A DNA stretch of 64,000 nucleotides, from positions 9,362,001-9,426,000 of the forward strand of contig OZ234494.1 in NCBI GenBank assembly GCA_965153455.1, given 5' to 3'. Of the stretch, positions 11,308 through 23,299 are shown piece by piece; the first letter of the stretch is position 1, and each line of letters begins with the position of its first letter. Position numbers and translations under genes: made by a program. This DNA is from Sphagnum compactum (Eukaryota; Bryophyta; Sphagnopsida; Sphagnales). The notes under the pieces are model-generated. The model was not told the DNA's origin and did no database searches. It saw nothing but the letters and a program-made list of their open reading frames with translations.

Positions 11308-13867
11308 TCATGCACGTGAAAGGACACCCTTGGAGCTGCATAAGGACAAACCAAAACCTGTTAGCAGAATATCCACCAAATTTCTGAATCATCCAGCCAA
11401 ACAAATTTCTGTGCAGGATACAAAAACCAGATTTTACACTCATGTAGTACAACTGTGCCTTGGAAAACTGCAATCAAAAAGTGTTATGTAAGAGATTCAA
11501 AAACCTGCCAAGACATATACCTGGGTATGCCCCCCCTTCGACGTTCATCATGCTCTGTAGCCTGCCGAAGTGCTCTTGCAAAGGCTTTGAAGGTAGCCTC
11601 AATTATGTGATGAGAGTTTTCACCAGAAAGCTACACCCATTTACAGAAAAAAATATACAAATGAGTTGCACCTTCAGCATGTGCCCCAGTGTCTAGATTA
11701 TCACAAGCAACATATCTCCTGTAGGTATACCCTTTTGGCATGACAAAGCCATGTTCTGTCTCCACCAGATTGGTGCACACTTATTTGTGGACACAAATTT
11801 AAAGGTTGTAATGGAAAGCAGATGGAAAACACACTTTTCAGAAAATTGGAGAGTGTATACACATAGACATACTTGGCATTCCAGCAGCAGAAAATCTCAT
11901 TTGCCAAGTGAGCTCCTTGAAAAGAAAAACCATGGGTTTCATGACACTTCCATCACACCTGACACGTAAGAGAAAGTAGAGTAAAATGCTGAAGGGGGAT
12001 TGGGCACCTGGCAAATATGGAGAGTCATTCCTGAAGTATTGGCCAATGACTGGAAGAAGTGTTCCACCAACTGCAATCAAGGTATGAGACAATATAACAT
12101 TCAGCATCCAAAATAGTAGCTATAAATAACTGGATGCCTGTTCTTTTATACCATTTTCTCAACTGGAATGATAAGACAGGAAATGAAACAAGGAACAAAG
12201 CTGTACCTGCGTATCATAATTGCCAACGCGCTGTGTTGGAATCTCAAGGTTGGAACTCAAGTGGGGTCGTCCAGACAAATCCTGGAACCAAAACCTCACA
12301 GAGTTAACTAATGCAGGTCATTGACCAGTCTGCAAATCCCCAATTCCATACACAAGAAGATGCAAACTGGATATCTTAAAAGTATCTACATGTAGAGTAG
12401 AGGGAACAGAGAGTAGAAGGAGAGACACATGACCAGAGAAAAAGTAGCACAAAGTGGAGGGTAAACAACCAGAACAACATGCACCAGAGCTTCATCGAGA
12501 GGAGCCGTGAAATCACCAAAACGACAAATGCCTTTGCGATCTCCTAAGGCTCTCAAAAGTGCCTGCATTTTGGTATCATATTGTCTCATTCAACATCATG
12601 TCCATCAACAACCCTCATGCTAGTGCCATCATTCTCAATACTTCACAACAGAGTTCAAGCATGTTACAGCTCAGGAAAACCAGATTGAAGACATCAAAGG
12701 AGGTACCACAGAAAAAAAAATACTAGAAGAAGGAAAGTCTCGAGGAGGTGCACAGGACATACAGTTCCAAGTGCAAGAGCAACATCCTCATTTGTATGAT
12801 GATCATCAATGTGAGTGTCCCCCTTGGCTTTGACTCTCAAATCAAAAAGACCATGAGCTGCCAATTGCTGCAAACGAGAATCCACTGAATTAAACCCTGA
12901 ATGTGGCCTATAGTACCACTTGGGCCGATCCAGTATTTGAGGTTGCAGTATGCACACAAGAGTAGTCACTCACATCAAGCATGTGATCCAAGAATGGAAT
13001 GCCAGTGTCACAGTCACAGATGCCATTGCCATCCAGGTCAATGTTAATTTCAACACTTGTTTCCTTGGTTACTCTGAACTCTGATCCAATGCGAGAAACT
13101 CTTGCTGCACATCACAAAACAAAAAGGCAAGCAAGCATGAGACCTACAAAACTTTTATCTTGGGTTATGAAGGAGAGCAAATACTGCATTTAATGAGATT
13201 CAAGAAGCGGGCAAAATTCCACACTGCAGCACCACAGAGTGACATGTAGCAAGCAGAGTGCATCATTGATATAAGGTGAAATGCATATCCAGCCTAAGCT
13301 TTTGAGACCTCTGTTTGCAGCTTCTCAAAACATCCTCAGGAATACCGCAAAACCCTAAATTCCAGCAAAAGGAAGTACAACTGAGGACAGGTAGCAAGCA
13401 GAGTGCATCATTGGCATAAGGTGCAATGAATATCCACAGTCTAACCTTTTGAGACCTCTGTTTGCAGTTTCTCAAAAATTCCCTCCGGAATACTGCAAAA
13501 CCCTAAATTCCAGCAACAGGAAGTACAACTGAGGACATGTCCAAGGCAGACAGAGAGATTAGGTACCTCCCGTTCCTGCTAAGGGTTCTTGAGCTTGGGA
13601 CACGAGCTGCGAGAAGCTGGAAGACTGGGAAGCAGCACGGACAAACACAGAAGAAATCCAGGGTTTCTTTACCCTAAACCCAGAGGAAGCAAGAAAAGCC
13701 AAATCTCCTTCAAAGCACCATTGTCCCTTTCTTCCCGGCGACACCATCTTCTTATTCTTCTTCATCGGCACCCCTGCCCACTGAGTCGACAACACGACCG
13801 GCTTCAAGTTCTGATGCTGCTGCCCCAGACATCGCTTTGCCATACCGACCTCCACCAACGCCGCCAT
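11308..13867 (-). CDS. HISN5: Imidazoleglycerol-phosphate dehydratase, plastid-targeted, eight exons
   Basis: Catalyses dehydration of imidazole glycerol phosphate to imidazole acetol phosphate, the sixth step of histidine biosynthesis, in plastids (family HisB/IGPD, a manganese enzyme). Exons, 5' to 3': 13867-13567, 13104-12974, 12867-12763, 12562-12470, 12281-12207, 12070-12008, 11630-11521, 11335-11308. All phases agree and give 301 residues. Residues 1 to about 100 look like a transit peptide. The metal-binding motifs are intact: IDDHHTNED (H167, H168, E171) and [17 protein letters not shown] (H263, H264, E267). The start AAGATGGCGGC is a strong plant context. The protein ends SSKGVLSRA, close to the usual IGPD terminus. 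Exon 4 uses the weak donor GTTGTT. Intron 1 carries a 145-bp tandem duplication. Confidence 0.95.
13246..13537. repeat. 145-bp tandem duplication inside intron 1 of the IGPD gene
   Basis: Two head-to-tail copies start at 13246 and 13391, each beginning GTAGCAAGCAGAGTGCATCA. Each contains CTTTTGAGACCTCTGTTTGC and an AAAACCCTAAATTCCAGCA block with a telobox-like motif. The copies differ at scattered positions, so the duplication is not very recent. Confidence 0.85.
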
Positions 13868-14150
13868 CTTTTTCTATTCTATTTCCCACAAAACCAAGAA
13901 ATTTGGAAAAAGAATCCACCACAAAAGGTATGCTCACTTCTGTTGATGCAAAGATGATCCACAACAGATCATAATCCGCAAATCCCTCAGATCATCATGC
14001 GCAACAGACTCTGCATTCTTCATGCAAAGACACACACGTCCGGTTTTTAGGGTTCGAGGGGAAGTTGCAAAGGATTGAACACGGGGAATGTCATTGGGAA
14101 CGCTGTCTTGGGGAACATGAGGAATACAATGTGAGGTGACTTAAGGCAAA
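13868..14150 (-). promoter_or_regulatory. Upstream region of the IGPD gene
   Basis: Non-coding sequence upstream of the IGPD start codon, of moderate GC content. It includes the motif TTTTTAGGGTTCG near 14043, a telobox-like element on the plus strand. Composition changes abruptly to AT-rich repeat DNA after about 14150, which probably marks the promoter limit. Confidence 0.35.
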
Positions 14151-17100
14151 TAGCGTTGGATTTTAGTATTATACCCCCATTCACACATAGTGTTAAATTA
14201 GAGATGCAACGAACCCATAACATTGGAATTTAACATTGAATCAAATTACTTAACACTTGTCACTAATGGAACTTTACCATCGAGAATGTTGCACGCACCA
14301 AACGCCATTCACACACGAGGTAGGTGTGATGTTCCGTCAAGTGTTAATTTAACATTGAATCTTTGTGTTTATATTTGGATTGCTTATTTGTGACATTTGT
14401 ATCTACAAACTCTTGATGTATCATTGCCTTGCAATGCATGTATGTATGTGTTGTGATGGATCGTTTCAATGAATCAATGAGCATGTTTGTAATGAACATT
14501 GTGTTGTTCATCAAGATGGTCAAAAGCATCGTCAGTCGAGCTAGTTCAAAGCAACATCTTCATTTTTCATGTTTGATTCCACTAGATATCTAAATGTGCA
14601 ACTTTTAATTACAATAACAAAACTTAATAGTTATCCATTGTCTAGCATATTGTTTCTAACCTTGAATCTTAAACTAGATGATTAGGTGAAGTTGAAAAAC
14701 ACAAGATGGTTTGCTCACTTTTTATTGACTAAATATGATGACGATCGATGGACTCAACACTTTTGAATGATAAAAGAATAGGTATTTTATATTACAAAGG
14801 TGTTCAAACTTTATATTCATAAACAAAACACAAGGTACCAAAATGTGATTCTAATCAAAATTAGAATCTCATGTGCCTTGTATGAATTGGCATATGAATC
14901 AAATTTTTTTGATGTGCAATGAATTTTTTGCCTTTGGAAGGCAAATTAACCATGTTTCTTGTTGTTTGAAAAGTCATAAGAGCCATCAAGAGATGTATTT
15001 CAAAATAAAATTGCATGGTACAAAAACATAAATGGAAAAATGCATGGATGAGTTTAAATCATGGTGTGGTTTACCAAACATTCATGACTACATAAATGAC
15101 ACAAACATTGAAATCATAAATCATGTTGTGTTTTTCCAAAGGATTATTATTAACATAGAAATAATGCATTTGATTTGGTCACACAATTATAATTGATCAT
15201 CAAAAGATATGACATACATTATTATTCTCCAGAAAGGCAAGAAAGTTGTTAGAATCAGCGATTTAGATTGTGGTGTTTGTGATGTGATTTTTAAAGGTAA
15301 GGTTTTTAATTAATATGTCACCGTTGAACAAATAACTAAAAAAATCAAAATTAATCCAAATTATGTTTACCTAAAATTATGAGTTGTTCAATCAAACAAA
15401 TTTGACTATAATCACCTTACGAATTCAATTTTCACACATTCAAATTGCATGAATAGTTATTTCAAAAAAATGTTGTATGTTAAAATTGAGAATATCAAAT
15501 TAAAGTTAAGTCACAAAAGGGGTTTGAAAAAGGGGACATGTAAATTATTCTTATAGTGGAATCTACTACTGTTATGTATTTCATTTCAACATTTCAACCT
15601 ACTTTGATTCTCATATTTTTTCATTTTGATCCTCTCAAAAAATTAATTCAGATTCAAATCATTGTAAGATAAAAAAAATTGTTCCACCATTGTTATCATT
15701 ATCACAACAATATGAAGGGGTGGAAAAAACAACATGAAAAGCAGTTCTAAATCATTAATGGTGAAAGCGAATTTGATCAAATGTCTTTACTTATGATAAT
15801 CAATTTAAGATTGAATATGATGAATTGATAGAACCCAAAAATGTTAATCAATGTGTTATGGTGTTAGTGAAAAATGTGACAACAATAAAAGGCGATTCAT
15901 TTTTCTAAACACAACTTACATTACATTCTCCAAAATGGTCAATGAAAGGGTGAAAACGTGATTTTTTCAACTACACACCAAATTGACAAGCAACCAACTT
16001 CCCATGATTGAATTTTTATTTTTTTTCGATCCATTCTATAGGTTGTATATTTGGTTGTATCATCTAATTAGTTAATGAATTTGGATTCTTCTTTCAGGTT
16101 GTTGGATTATTATTTATACTCAATCTACCAACTCTTTTTCTTTAGAAATTATGTGCAAAAGTTCATGTGTTGAATATTGTTATGCTTACAAATGACAATG
16201 TGCATCGTAACATGTGTCATGTGAAGATAATCATAAAAAAGGATGGTCATTTATGAGCTTCAATTGTAACAATTGAAAATCCTATCATTCTTACCATAAA
16301 AAAAAATTGGTTGGAAACCATGGTGGGTATGTTGAAAGTTGATTTCTTCATTCTGCCATGTCCAAAACATGTTCAACTTTTAATCAAAACCATTTTACAA
16401 GGTAAATTTCAATTGATTCCTACTTCTCAACTTATAAGTTTTAAAGAACATATTAAACAAATGGTTCCTCATCAAAATCATCTTCTATTTATCTATTAAC
16501 TTTTTTGGATAAAATGATACAAATTTTGCTATTGTCAATTTGAATGTATTCTATCTAATTCTAACATTTTTTCCTTCCATCTTCATCAAATTTTCATATT
16601 GATGTGGAGCTTGCCAATCTAAAATATCAAGTCCTAATCAGTTTTCTGATTACATAAATGAATAATTCAAACCGCACTCAAAGGTAAGGCATTTCCCACT
16701 AATGTGGGAACGTTTATACTAGAAATAATAGTACTTCCAATACTGATTCCTCAGGGATGTAAAATATATAATTTTTCACTATCCTCATAATGTGTGAGAC
16801 ATATATTCACATTATGATCAGGATCATACTCTATGGTTGTAATTTTACCATATATATATATTTTTTATTTCAGTCATCATTTCAATGAAAATGTTTTTTG
16901 GGAAAATGTTCGCATTTTTTATACTAACATTGTTGGGCAATCATTTAAATTTACAGATAATATTAAAAAATTAATTTCAAATTGAAATAAAAAATTTCTA
17001 ACACCCCATGTATATTCAATTAGTTCAAAATGGAGATTATTATAAACAATAGGTAAAAGGTCTACTTGGTAATCTATTCCACATTTTAAACATAATTATA

Positions 17101-17572
17101 TTTAAATTTTTATTCCAAACATAAGTTGGTCATAAATATTTTGATATCTAAACAATTATTATGAAATCTTTCCATAAGTCTAAAATAACCATCATCAAAT
17201 ATCCACGTGGAGCTTAAACAAAACCTTTGTAAATCCATCATTAATCCAATAATAAATCTGTTTTTATTGGTATAAGCCTTAAAAGGAAACTGAAAATGAA
17301 CAATAACATGTGATTGAGTTTATCACATTGTACTATGAAATATTTATGTCATAAACCTTGGGAATAATTTTTTGATGGACCTTTTGCAAACTTATTCAAA
17401 TGCATTTGTAGGATACATTATTATATCATTTAATTCATCATGTAATACCAATGTTGTTAGAAGTCAAATGCATAATCATATTCAATACAAATATGAAAAA
17501 ATAAAATAAAATTTTGTTTTGCAAATAAACAAATTGCAAAAGATCAATAACATCCCAATACTTAAATAATTT

Positions 17573-17930
17573 CCAATAGTTGAAGAAAAATTTTCAATGT
17601 TTAAAAATACCAATAGTTGAAAATGTTCCAATGGTTGAAAAGATACCAATAATTAAAAATGTTTTGACGGTTGAATAAATATCGATAGTTAAAAATGTTC
17701 TAGTGGTTAAATAAATATGAATTTCTAAAAATGTTTCAATGGTTGAAAAAATATAAATTTTAAAACGTTCCAACAATTAAAAAAATACCACTAATTCAAA
17801 ATGTTTCAATGGTTGAAAAAATAATGATAGTTGAAAATGTTCCAATGGTTGAAAAAATACCCATAGTTGAAAATGTTCCAACGACTGAAAATATCCCAGT
17901 AATTGAAAATGTTCAAATAGTTGAAGAATA
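17573..17930 (+). repeat. 36-bp minisatellite that reads as a 12-residue protein repeat
   Basis: About nine degenerate copies of a 36-bp unit of the form GAAAATGTTCCAATGGTTGA followed by AAAAATACCAATAGTT. The period is an exact multiple of three. One plus-strand frame reads a repeated ENVPMVEKIPIV peptide, interrupted by a few stops. It lies upstream of the Rep/helicase remnants on the same strand. This looks like a former coding repeat in the mobile element or in captured sequence. Confidence 0.8.
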
Positions 17931-18599
17931 ACTTAATTGAAAATAAAAAAATATGTCGCAAATAAGAAAATTAAAATACTTTCCATTGGACACCTTATGA
18001 TGACATTATTTCAAACATAATACAAATCCATTCCTACTTGACTTGTTATGTAAAAACTATGATTTTATTGGAAACATTTTCACAAATTGAAAGGGAATTT
18101 TTTTTAAAAAATCTCAAATAAAGTATTCACATAGTAAAAACCTGCAAGTTTATATTTCAAACACAAAAATTAGATGGCCACATAATGAATACAAAATTTG
18201 AAATATCAAACAAATTAATGATATTAAACATCACATTAAATCAAAGGAAGACATATATCAAAACATGGTAGTACATATAATGGACAAATTCAAAATGTTC
18301 CAATAGTATCATGTGAAAATTTATGTTTCTTCAGACAACTTAAAGTTGTTACAAATAAATCAATAAAAAAAATAACACATTTTAAAAATTTCAAATCATA
18401 AATGATAATTTTTAAAAATACTTTAAAGTTGTTTAAATAACATCAAAAAAGGCAAGAAACCATATATCAAGTTTTAAATAATATCAAGAAATAAAGTTAC
18501 AAAATATGTATCAAATTAACACATTTAGAAAAAATGTCATATTTCTCCACGACTATCTTTTGGTCAAATATATAAATTTCATGCTTATGGTCAATATAA

Positions 18600-19570
18600 A
18601 ATGAAAGATGATGTTATTAATGTTTCAACAAATATTAATCAAACACAACAAATGTCATCGCATTTGCCATATAATGAAATAACAACATGTGTATTTTAAA
18701 ATGGTGATTTCAATACAAATCACCTTTCATGTTAAAAATTGTTCATCTTAATTGAATCATGTTGACATTAATTTTTTTAATTTTAACACCATCATATACA
18801 AATTTAAATGTTATTATACATTTTTAGTGGACCAGTTTGTATGTTATGCATACAACCTTCAAAACTGAATGGTGAACATATATCATCATTTGGAATTTTT
18901 GAATTGAAAAATGAAGGACATGTAGATTGTGCACCAACAATCTCCATGATAAATATTTTAAAATGTATCCAAAATTAATGATATGAAAATGTTGTATATT
19001 TAATTGTTTCAAGTCAAAACTTTCATCATTTAGGTTTGTTCAAAAATCAACATTCAAAAAATAAAATTTTCTAAATTATATTATGGCCATCCATGAAACT
19101 TAATTATTTCTAAAAGTTTTTCATATCAACAAGTAACATAATGGGAATTCCTTCACAAATCCAAAGATTTTTCAACTAATATTATTTTTAAAAATTTTAA
19201 TTGTTAATTTTTTTTATCCAAAAGGTTGTAGGCTTTGGACGAATATGTATACGCAAAGGAAAACTAATTGATAGATCATTAAAGGCTTTTAAAGTACAAG
19301 ATAAACCAAATTTACATAAGATTTTCAATTCATATTTAGGGTATCACAATTTAAAAAGCTTACATATTTCATTATATTTTTTAGAAGATTTATGAAACAA
19401 TTTATTTATTATGATAAAACAATTTGACTTTCCAACATTTTTAATAACTTTTACATTTGTAAAAAGATTAAGTGAACCCATCATAAAAGCCTCATACACC
19501 TTACATGTTAAAAAACTAAACCTTCAAAACAAAATGAAACACCTTGAATTATTCATATTAACAAATTAAT
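18600..19570 (+). pseudogene. Remnant of the Helitron Rep-type region
   Basis: Broken plus-strand frames contain segments such as GEHISSFGIFELKNEGH (near 18868), LKAFKVQDKPNLHKIF (near 19285) and DFPTFLITFTFVKRL (near 19425). I associate these with the Rep half of Helitron-encoded RepHel proteins that have a Pif1 helicase. The catalytic two-His motif and tyrosines could not be identified with confidence. Several stops and frameshifts are present. Confidence 0.5.
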
Positions 19571-20239
19571 CCACATCGATTTTATAACATGTTCAAAATA
19601 TTATGATCATAAAACGTCTTATTTTCACACATTATTCAACAAAGACCCTTTCTTTTTGGGGACAAATCTATGATTTGTTTTTGTCATAGATTTTGAAAAT
19701 CATAACAGTGAACAGGACCATGGCCTTTTATGGATTAAACATGTGCCCATACATGGAATTAATACAAATGAAAAAATAAAAAATTTGTGATTAAATACAT
19801 TCCATGTGATGTTTCATTATTACCAATTACATTACAAAATGCACAACATTAACACATTTGAACATGTAAGAAAAAAATCATGTTGTTTGTAAATTCCATT
19901 ATCCATTACCTCCCATGAGTATAACAAAAATATTAGCCCCACTTGAATTACAAGAAGACCTATTTTTTAAGAGAAAATATTTGTAAGAACAAGGAACAAT
20001 TTTTTTAAATCTTTAAAATATTTCAAAAAAAATGAAAACAATACATTCTCTAAATTTTGAAAACTTTTACATCTTGATGAAAATACATACATATTAAAAT
20101 TAGGAGCAAATTAATAGCTACACATTTTCTTAAAATGAACACCATAAATATTATAATTAATGTATTTGGCACATGTGTTATTCCTTTGTGGTTTGTAAAT
20201 ACAAATATGCAATTTATTTTAGATCCATATCAACTACAT

Positions 20240-20531
20240 CATATTGTACATCATACATGACTTAAATCGACAAATCTGTAAAATTAAAATTATATTTTAT
20301 AATTTAAAAAATATTTCAATAAAATTGATGCCAACATTAAAATCCAAAAATGAAACAATATTTTTTTTCAATTTTCAACAAATGTTTGCCCAACTAGCTA
20401 CTTATTTAGATCTTTCAAAAATTTCAATTCATCATGAACATTTAACTTTATCAGTATTTATCATATTAGGGATGTGTTTCTGTATTAAAACAAAAATCCT
20501 TACTAAATCAATTAAAACTTTATTCTATTAA
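20240..20531 (+). pseudogene. Remnant of the linker between Rep and helicase
   Basis: A 95-codon open stretch containing FQQMFAQLATYLDLSKI, which resembles the NAQQMSAQLATYLVLS-type motif found before the helicase domain in this transposon family. The surrounding codons are degraded. It is an internal piece of the broken reading frame, not an independent gene. Confidence 0.55.
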
Positions 20532-21119
20532 CACAATGTATTCATCAATTATAGAAAACTATTCAAATTGAAAAAATCTTAGATCAAATTTTATCATTAC
20601 CTGAATTTGTTTTCTATTACAACATAAATAATAAAATATCAAAATGATGGAAATTAACAATCATGAAGTTTGGGAATTGTACTAATTATAAAAATAATAA
20701 AATTTGATCAAGAGAACAACTTCTTTTATATTCACCATTTAAAAATTCAAAGGATTCATAATTTGGCACAAATGTTAGGTGACATGATGCATATTGTCAA
20801 GTAGAAAAAAAATATCAAAAATTAAATCCAAATTCAATTATAAGATTCAACACATACATGCAAATGAAGAAGATGATGTTAAAAATTTAAATCAAAATCC
20901 CTCATCCACAAAACATATGGAATGATGATATTGATGATGACATTGGTAACATGTGTATTTTAACCCCCATTACAAACACATTACATATTGAAAAATACAA
21001 TTTGAAAAACGATTTCATCATTCAATCAAGTGATACATTAAATAAAAAACACAAAATTTTGAAAATGATGGTTTATAACATCATCAGATTTTATGATAAT
21101 GGATGAATTTGAATATTAG

Positions 21120-22480
21120 ATTTTATTTAAACAATTAAATGAAGAACAAAAATAATATTTGACGATGTCATGTATAGAAAAATATGTATATTAATATTCC
21201 AATGGATTTATTTTTGATAAGAGGTGTTGGAATTAATGAAAATTAATTACTCAAGGCTTATTGTGATTATATAATAAGGACTTGTCATCAAATTTAACAA
21301 AATAAAAACTCTACTCATAACATTTATAGGTATAGTTGTATTTAATATTGATAATTAGATAATACATACTGTTTTGAACATACATGTCCAATAAATATTA
21401 ATAAACATATTGAATTTATTATAAGATTTTTTAAATAGATTCACATGTCAACATGAATAGTTACATCTAATTATTGTAGATGAAAAATCTTTCATAAGTG
21501 TTAAAATATTTAATGTTATAAATCATCAATTAAAAGTAATAAAACATATTCAAAACTAACTTTTTAGTGGTCTAAATGTCATCACGTGAAGTGACTTTTA
21601 TCGAACACTTTTTGTAAAAGATTGTTGGATTCTTGAATCTTTTAATGACAATAGTAAAACATTAGCACCAAACTTTTGCAAAAACAATGTTAAATGCTAT
21701 GGTTGATTATAGTTATGTGACAAACTAATACACAAATTATAAACAAATTAAACAAATTCCATACATGCATGCAAAATTTAGAAGACATTCAATATTTTAA
21801 TTCAAATTGTTGTCAACAAATATCAAATGCACTAACTACATACTTATTTTATACAAATATCCTAGTGCAAAAAATAATAAAATTGTATTTAACAAAATAA
21901 TTAGCCCAACATTCAATTTTGAATTTACAAACATTCACCACCATTCATGCTCAACATCATATAAACTTCTAAATGGCCTAAGCAAAATTACAATTTTACA
22001 TATTACAGTTTGTATCAAACAAAATATGTTAGATGAATTTGTGCTAAAAAAATTGCAAAATCCAATGGTCTTGTTAGTGGAGTTGATGGTATATTCAAAA
22101 CATCAATATCATATCATAATAAAACCATAATTTGGATATCTTTCCCAAATCCAAAAATAGGAATGTTAGTTAGAAAGAAGTCTATTCATTACAAACAATA
22201 TTCAACTAAATTAAACATTACTTGAACCAATTATCAAAGACATACGAATGGACAAAACCAATCTCATATTATAATGAGAATTCAATTTCCAATTCAAGTA
22301 GCAACAATAAAAATCATTCATCAATCACAAGGAGTATCATTAGATCAATTCACTTTTGATCCTACTAATGTTAAAAAACATAATCTATCATACACAATTG
22401 TTTTCACATTCCAACAAAAGAAAGATTATATTTTTAAATTTCATTTCAACATCACAAGTTTCACATTGATCAATGTGTAG
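21120..22480 (+). pseudogene. Remnant of a Pif1-family (Helitron) DNA helicase domain
   Basis: Helicase motifs can be followed in order through stops: LNEEQK near 21136; a decayed P-loop LFLIRGVGINEN near 21208-21243, where Gly-Thr-Gly-Lys-Thr has been lost; a Walker B-like IIVDEKSF near 21467-21492, normally DEIS; FNVINHQLKVIKHIQN near 21510; IIWISFPNPKIGMLV near 22118; and QFPIQVATIKIIHQSQG near 22280, the C-terminal helicase motif. The last part (22274-22480) remains open for 68 codons. Loss of the P-loop lysine alone would abolish ATP hydrolysis. Confidence 0.8.
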
Positions 22481-22499
22481 TTGAGTATATAAAGAGATT

Positions 22500-22985
22500 G
22501 AAAAATCTGCAAATTGAACACCTTTTGCTCCTCAATTGAAAAACTTTTATCATTTACATGTTATTATACAAGCCCTTAATACAAAAGCTTTACAACAACA
22601 ATATCAACATATAAACTATAACACCAACCTACAAGTATCACACATTCTATATGTTTTGGAAACAAAAACACAATTGTCAAATGACATAAAAATTCAAAAA
22701 TACATCAAAATATTCTTATATCTCAATTTATGGTGACCATGGTTTGATAATGGTATACAACACGCAAATATTGTAACATTGTTATAACAAAACAAACATG
22801 TAATGGATTTGAATGTATAATAATTATGTTTAACATAAAAACTCAAAAAAAAATTCATATTGCATGTGTTTATAAATGTCATTCTTGTTTAATTTCTATA
22901 TTTTTCAACACATTAAAAACTTTGATTCAAAAATCTCCAAATGATTGCTCACTCATTATTTTAGAAGATTAGATATTGAAATATA
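22500..22985 (+). pseudogene. Remnant of an endonuclease (EEP-like) region after the helicase
   Basis: Directly after the helicase remnant, plus-strand frames contain ALNTKALQQQYQHI (near 22573), SHILYVLETKTQL (22646-22677) and, farther on, FNTLKTLIQKSPNDCSLII (near 22900). The pattern of a TETK-like motif followed by a PNDCPLII-like motif is what an exonuclease-endonuclease-phosphatase fold gives. A nuclease after the helicase is the hallmark of Helentron-type elements. Catalytic residues cannot be confirmed. Confidence 0.5.
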
Positions 22986-23112
22986 AGATGACACTAATTG
23001 TGAGAATGATAAAAACAATTATATAAATTTTATGAATAAATTGAAATTAAAATTTCACTTTCGAAATAACAGAACAAAAGTTGAATCACAATTGAATCAC
23101 ATATGAACAAAT

Positions 23113-23266
23113 CATTACAACAAAAGGTGTCTCTATACGTCAAATGATTTCACTAGATTTTGAGTGAATTCACTGGTTGTGATGAACAAGGACCAGTGAA
23201 AAAGTAGTAAATTCACTAGTCTAGTGAACGGGGACTAATGAACTGCACCCACATTTTGTAATAGTA
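23113..23266. mobile_element. Small CACTA-like element with internal hairpins
   Basis: The left end CATTACAACAAAA and right end TTTTGTAATAGTA form imperfect terminal inverted repeats close to the common plant CACTACAACAAAA end. Both sides carry AAT, a fitting 3-bp target duplication (23110-23112 and 23267-23269). Inside are two hairpins: TTCACTGGT/ACCAGTGAA (23169-23177 with 23192-23200) and TTCACTAG/CTAGTGAA (23212-23219 with 23221-23228). There is no coding capacity. Confidence 0.5.
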
Positions 23267-23299
23267 AATACACTAATCAAGAATCAGTGCAAATCAAGA

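Larger units (their letters stand above)
14150..23112 (+). mobile_element. AT-rich decayed rolling-circle transposon block (Helitron/Helentron type)
   Basis: A block of about 9 kb with very low GC and few CpG sites. Translation of the plus strand from about 18600 to 22980, allowing for stops and frameshifts, follows the order of a Helitron protein: Rep-type region, Pif1-family helicase, then an endonuclease-like region. The individual segments are listed separately. From 14150 to about 18600 I recognise no domain apart from the minisatellite at 17.6 kb. The element ends (5' TC, 3' hairpin with CTRR) were not located, so the limits are compositional. Stops mostly fall where CAA, CAG or CGA would be expected, consistent with C-to-T decay. 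It cannot encode an active protein. Confidence 0.7.

Noticed and set aside
17594-17776. Minus-strand 60-codon ORF with Phe/Ile/Thr repeats
   Set aside because: Antisense reading of the 36-bp minisatellite; the Rep/helicase remnants are on the plus strand.
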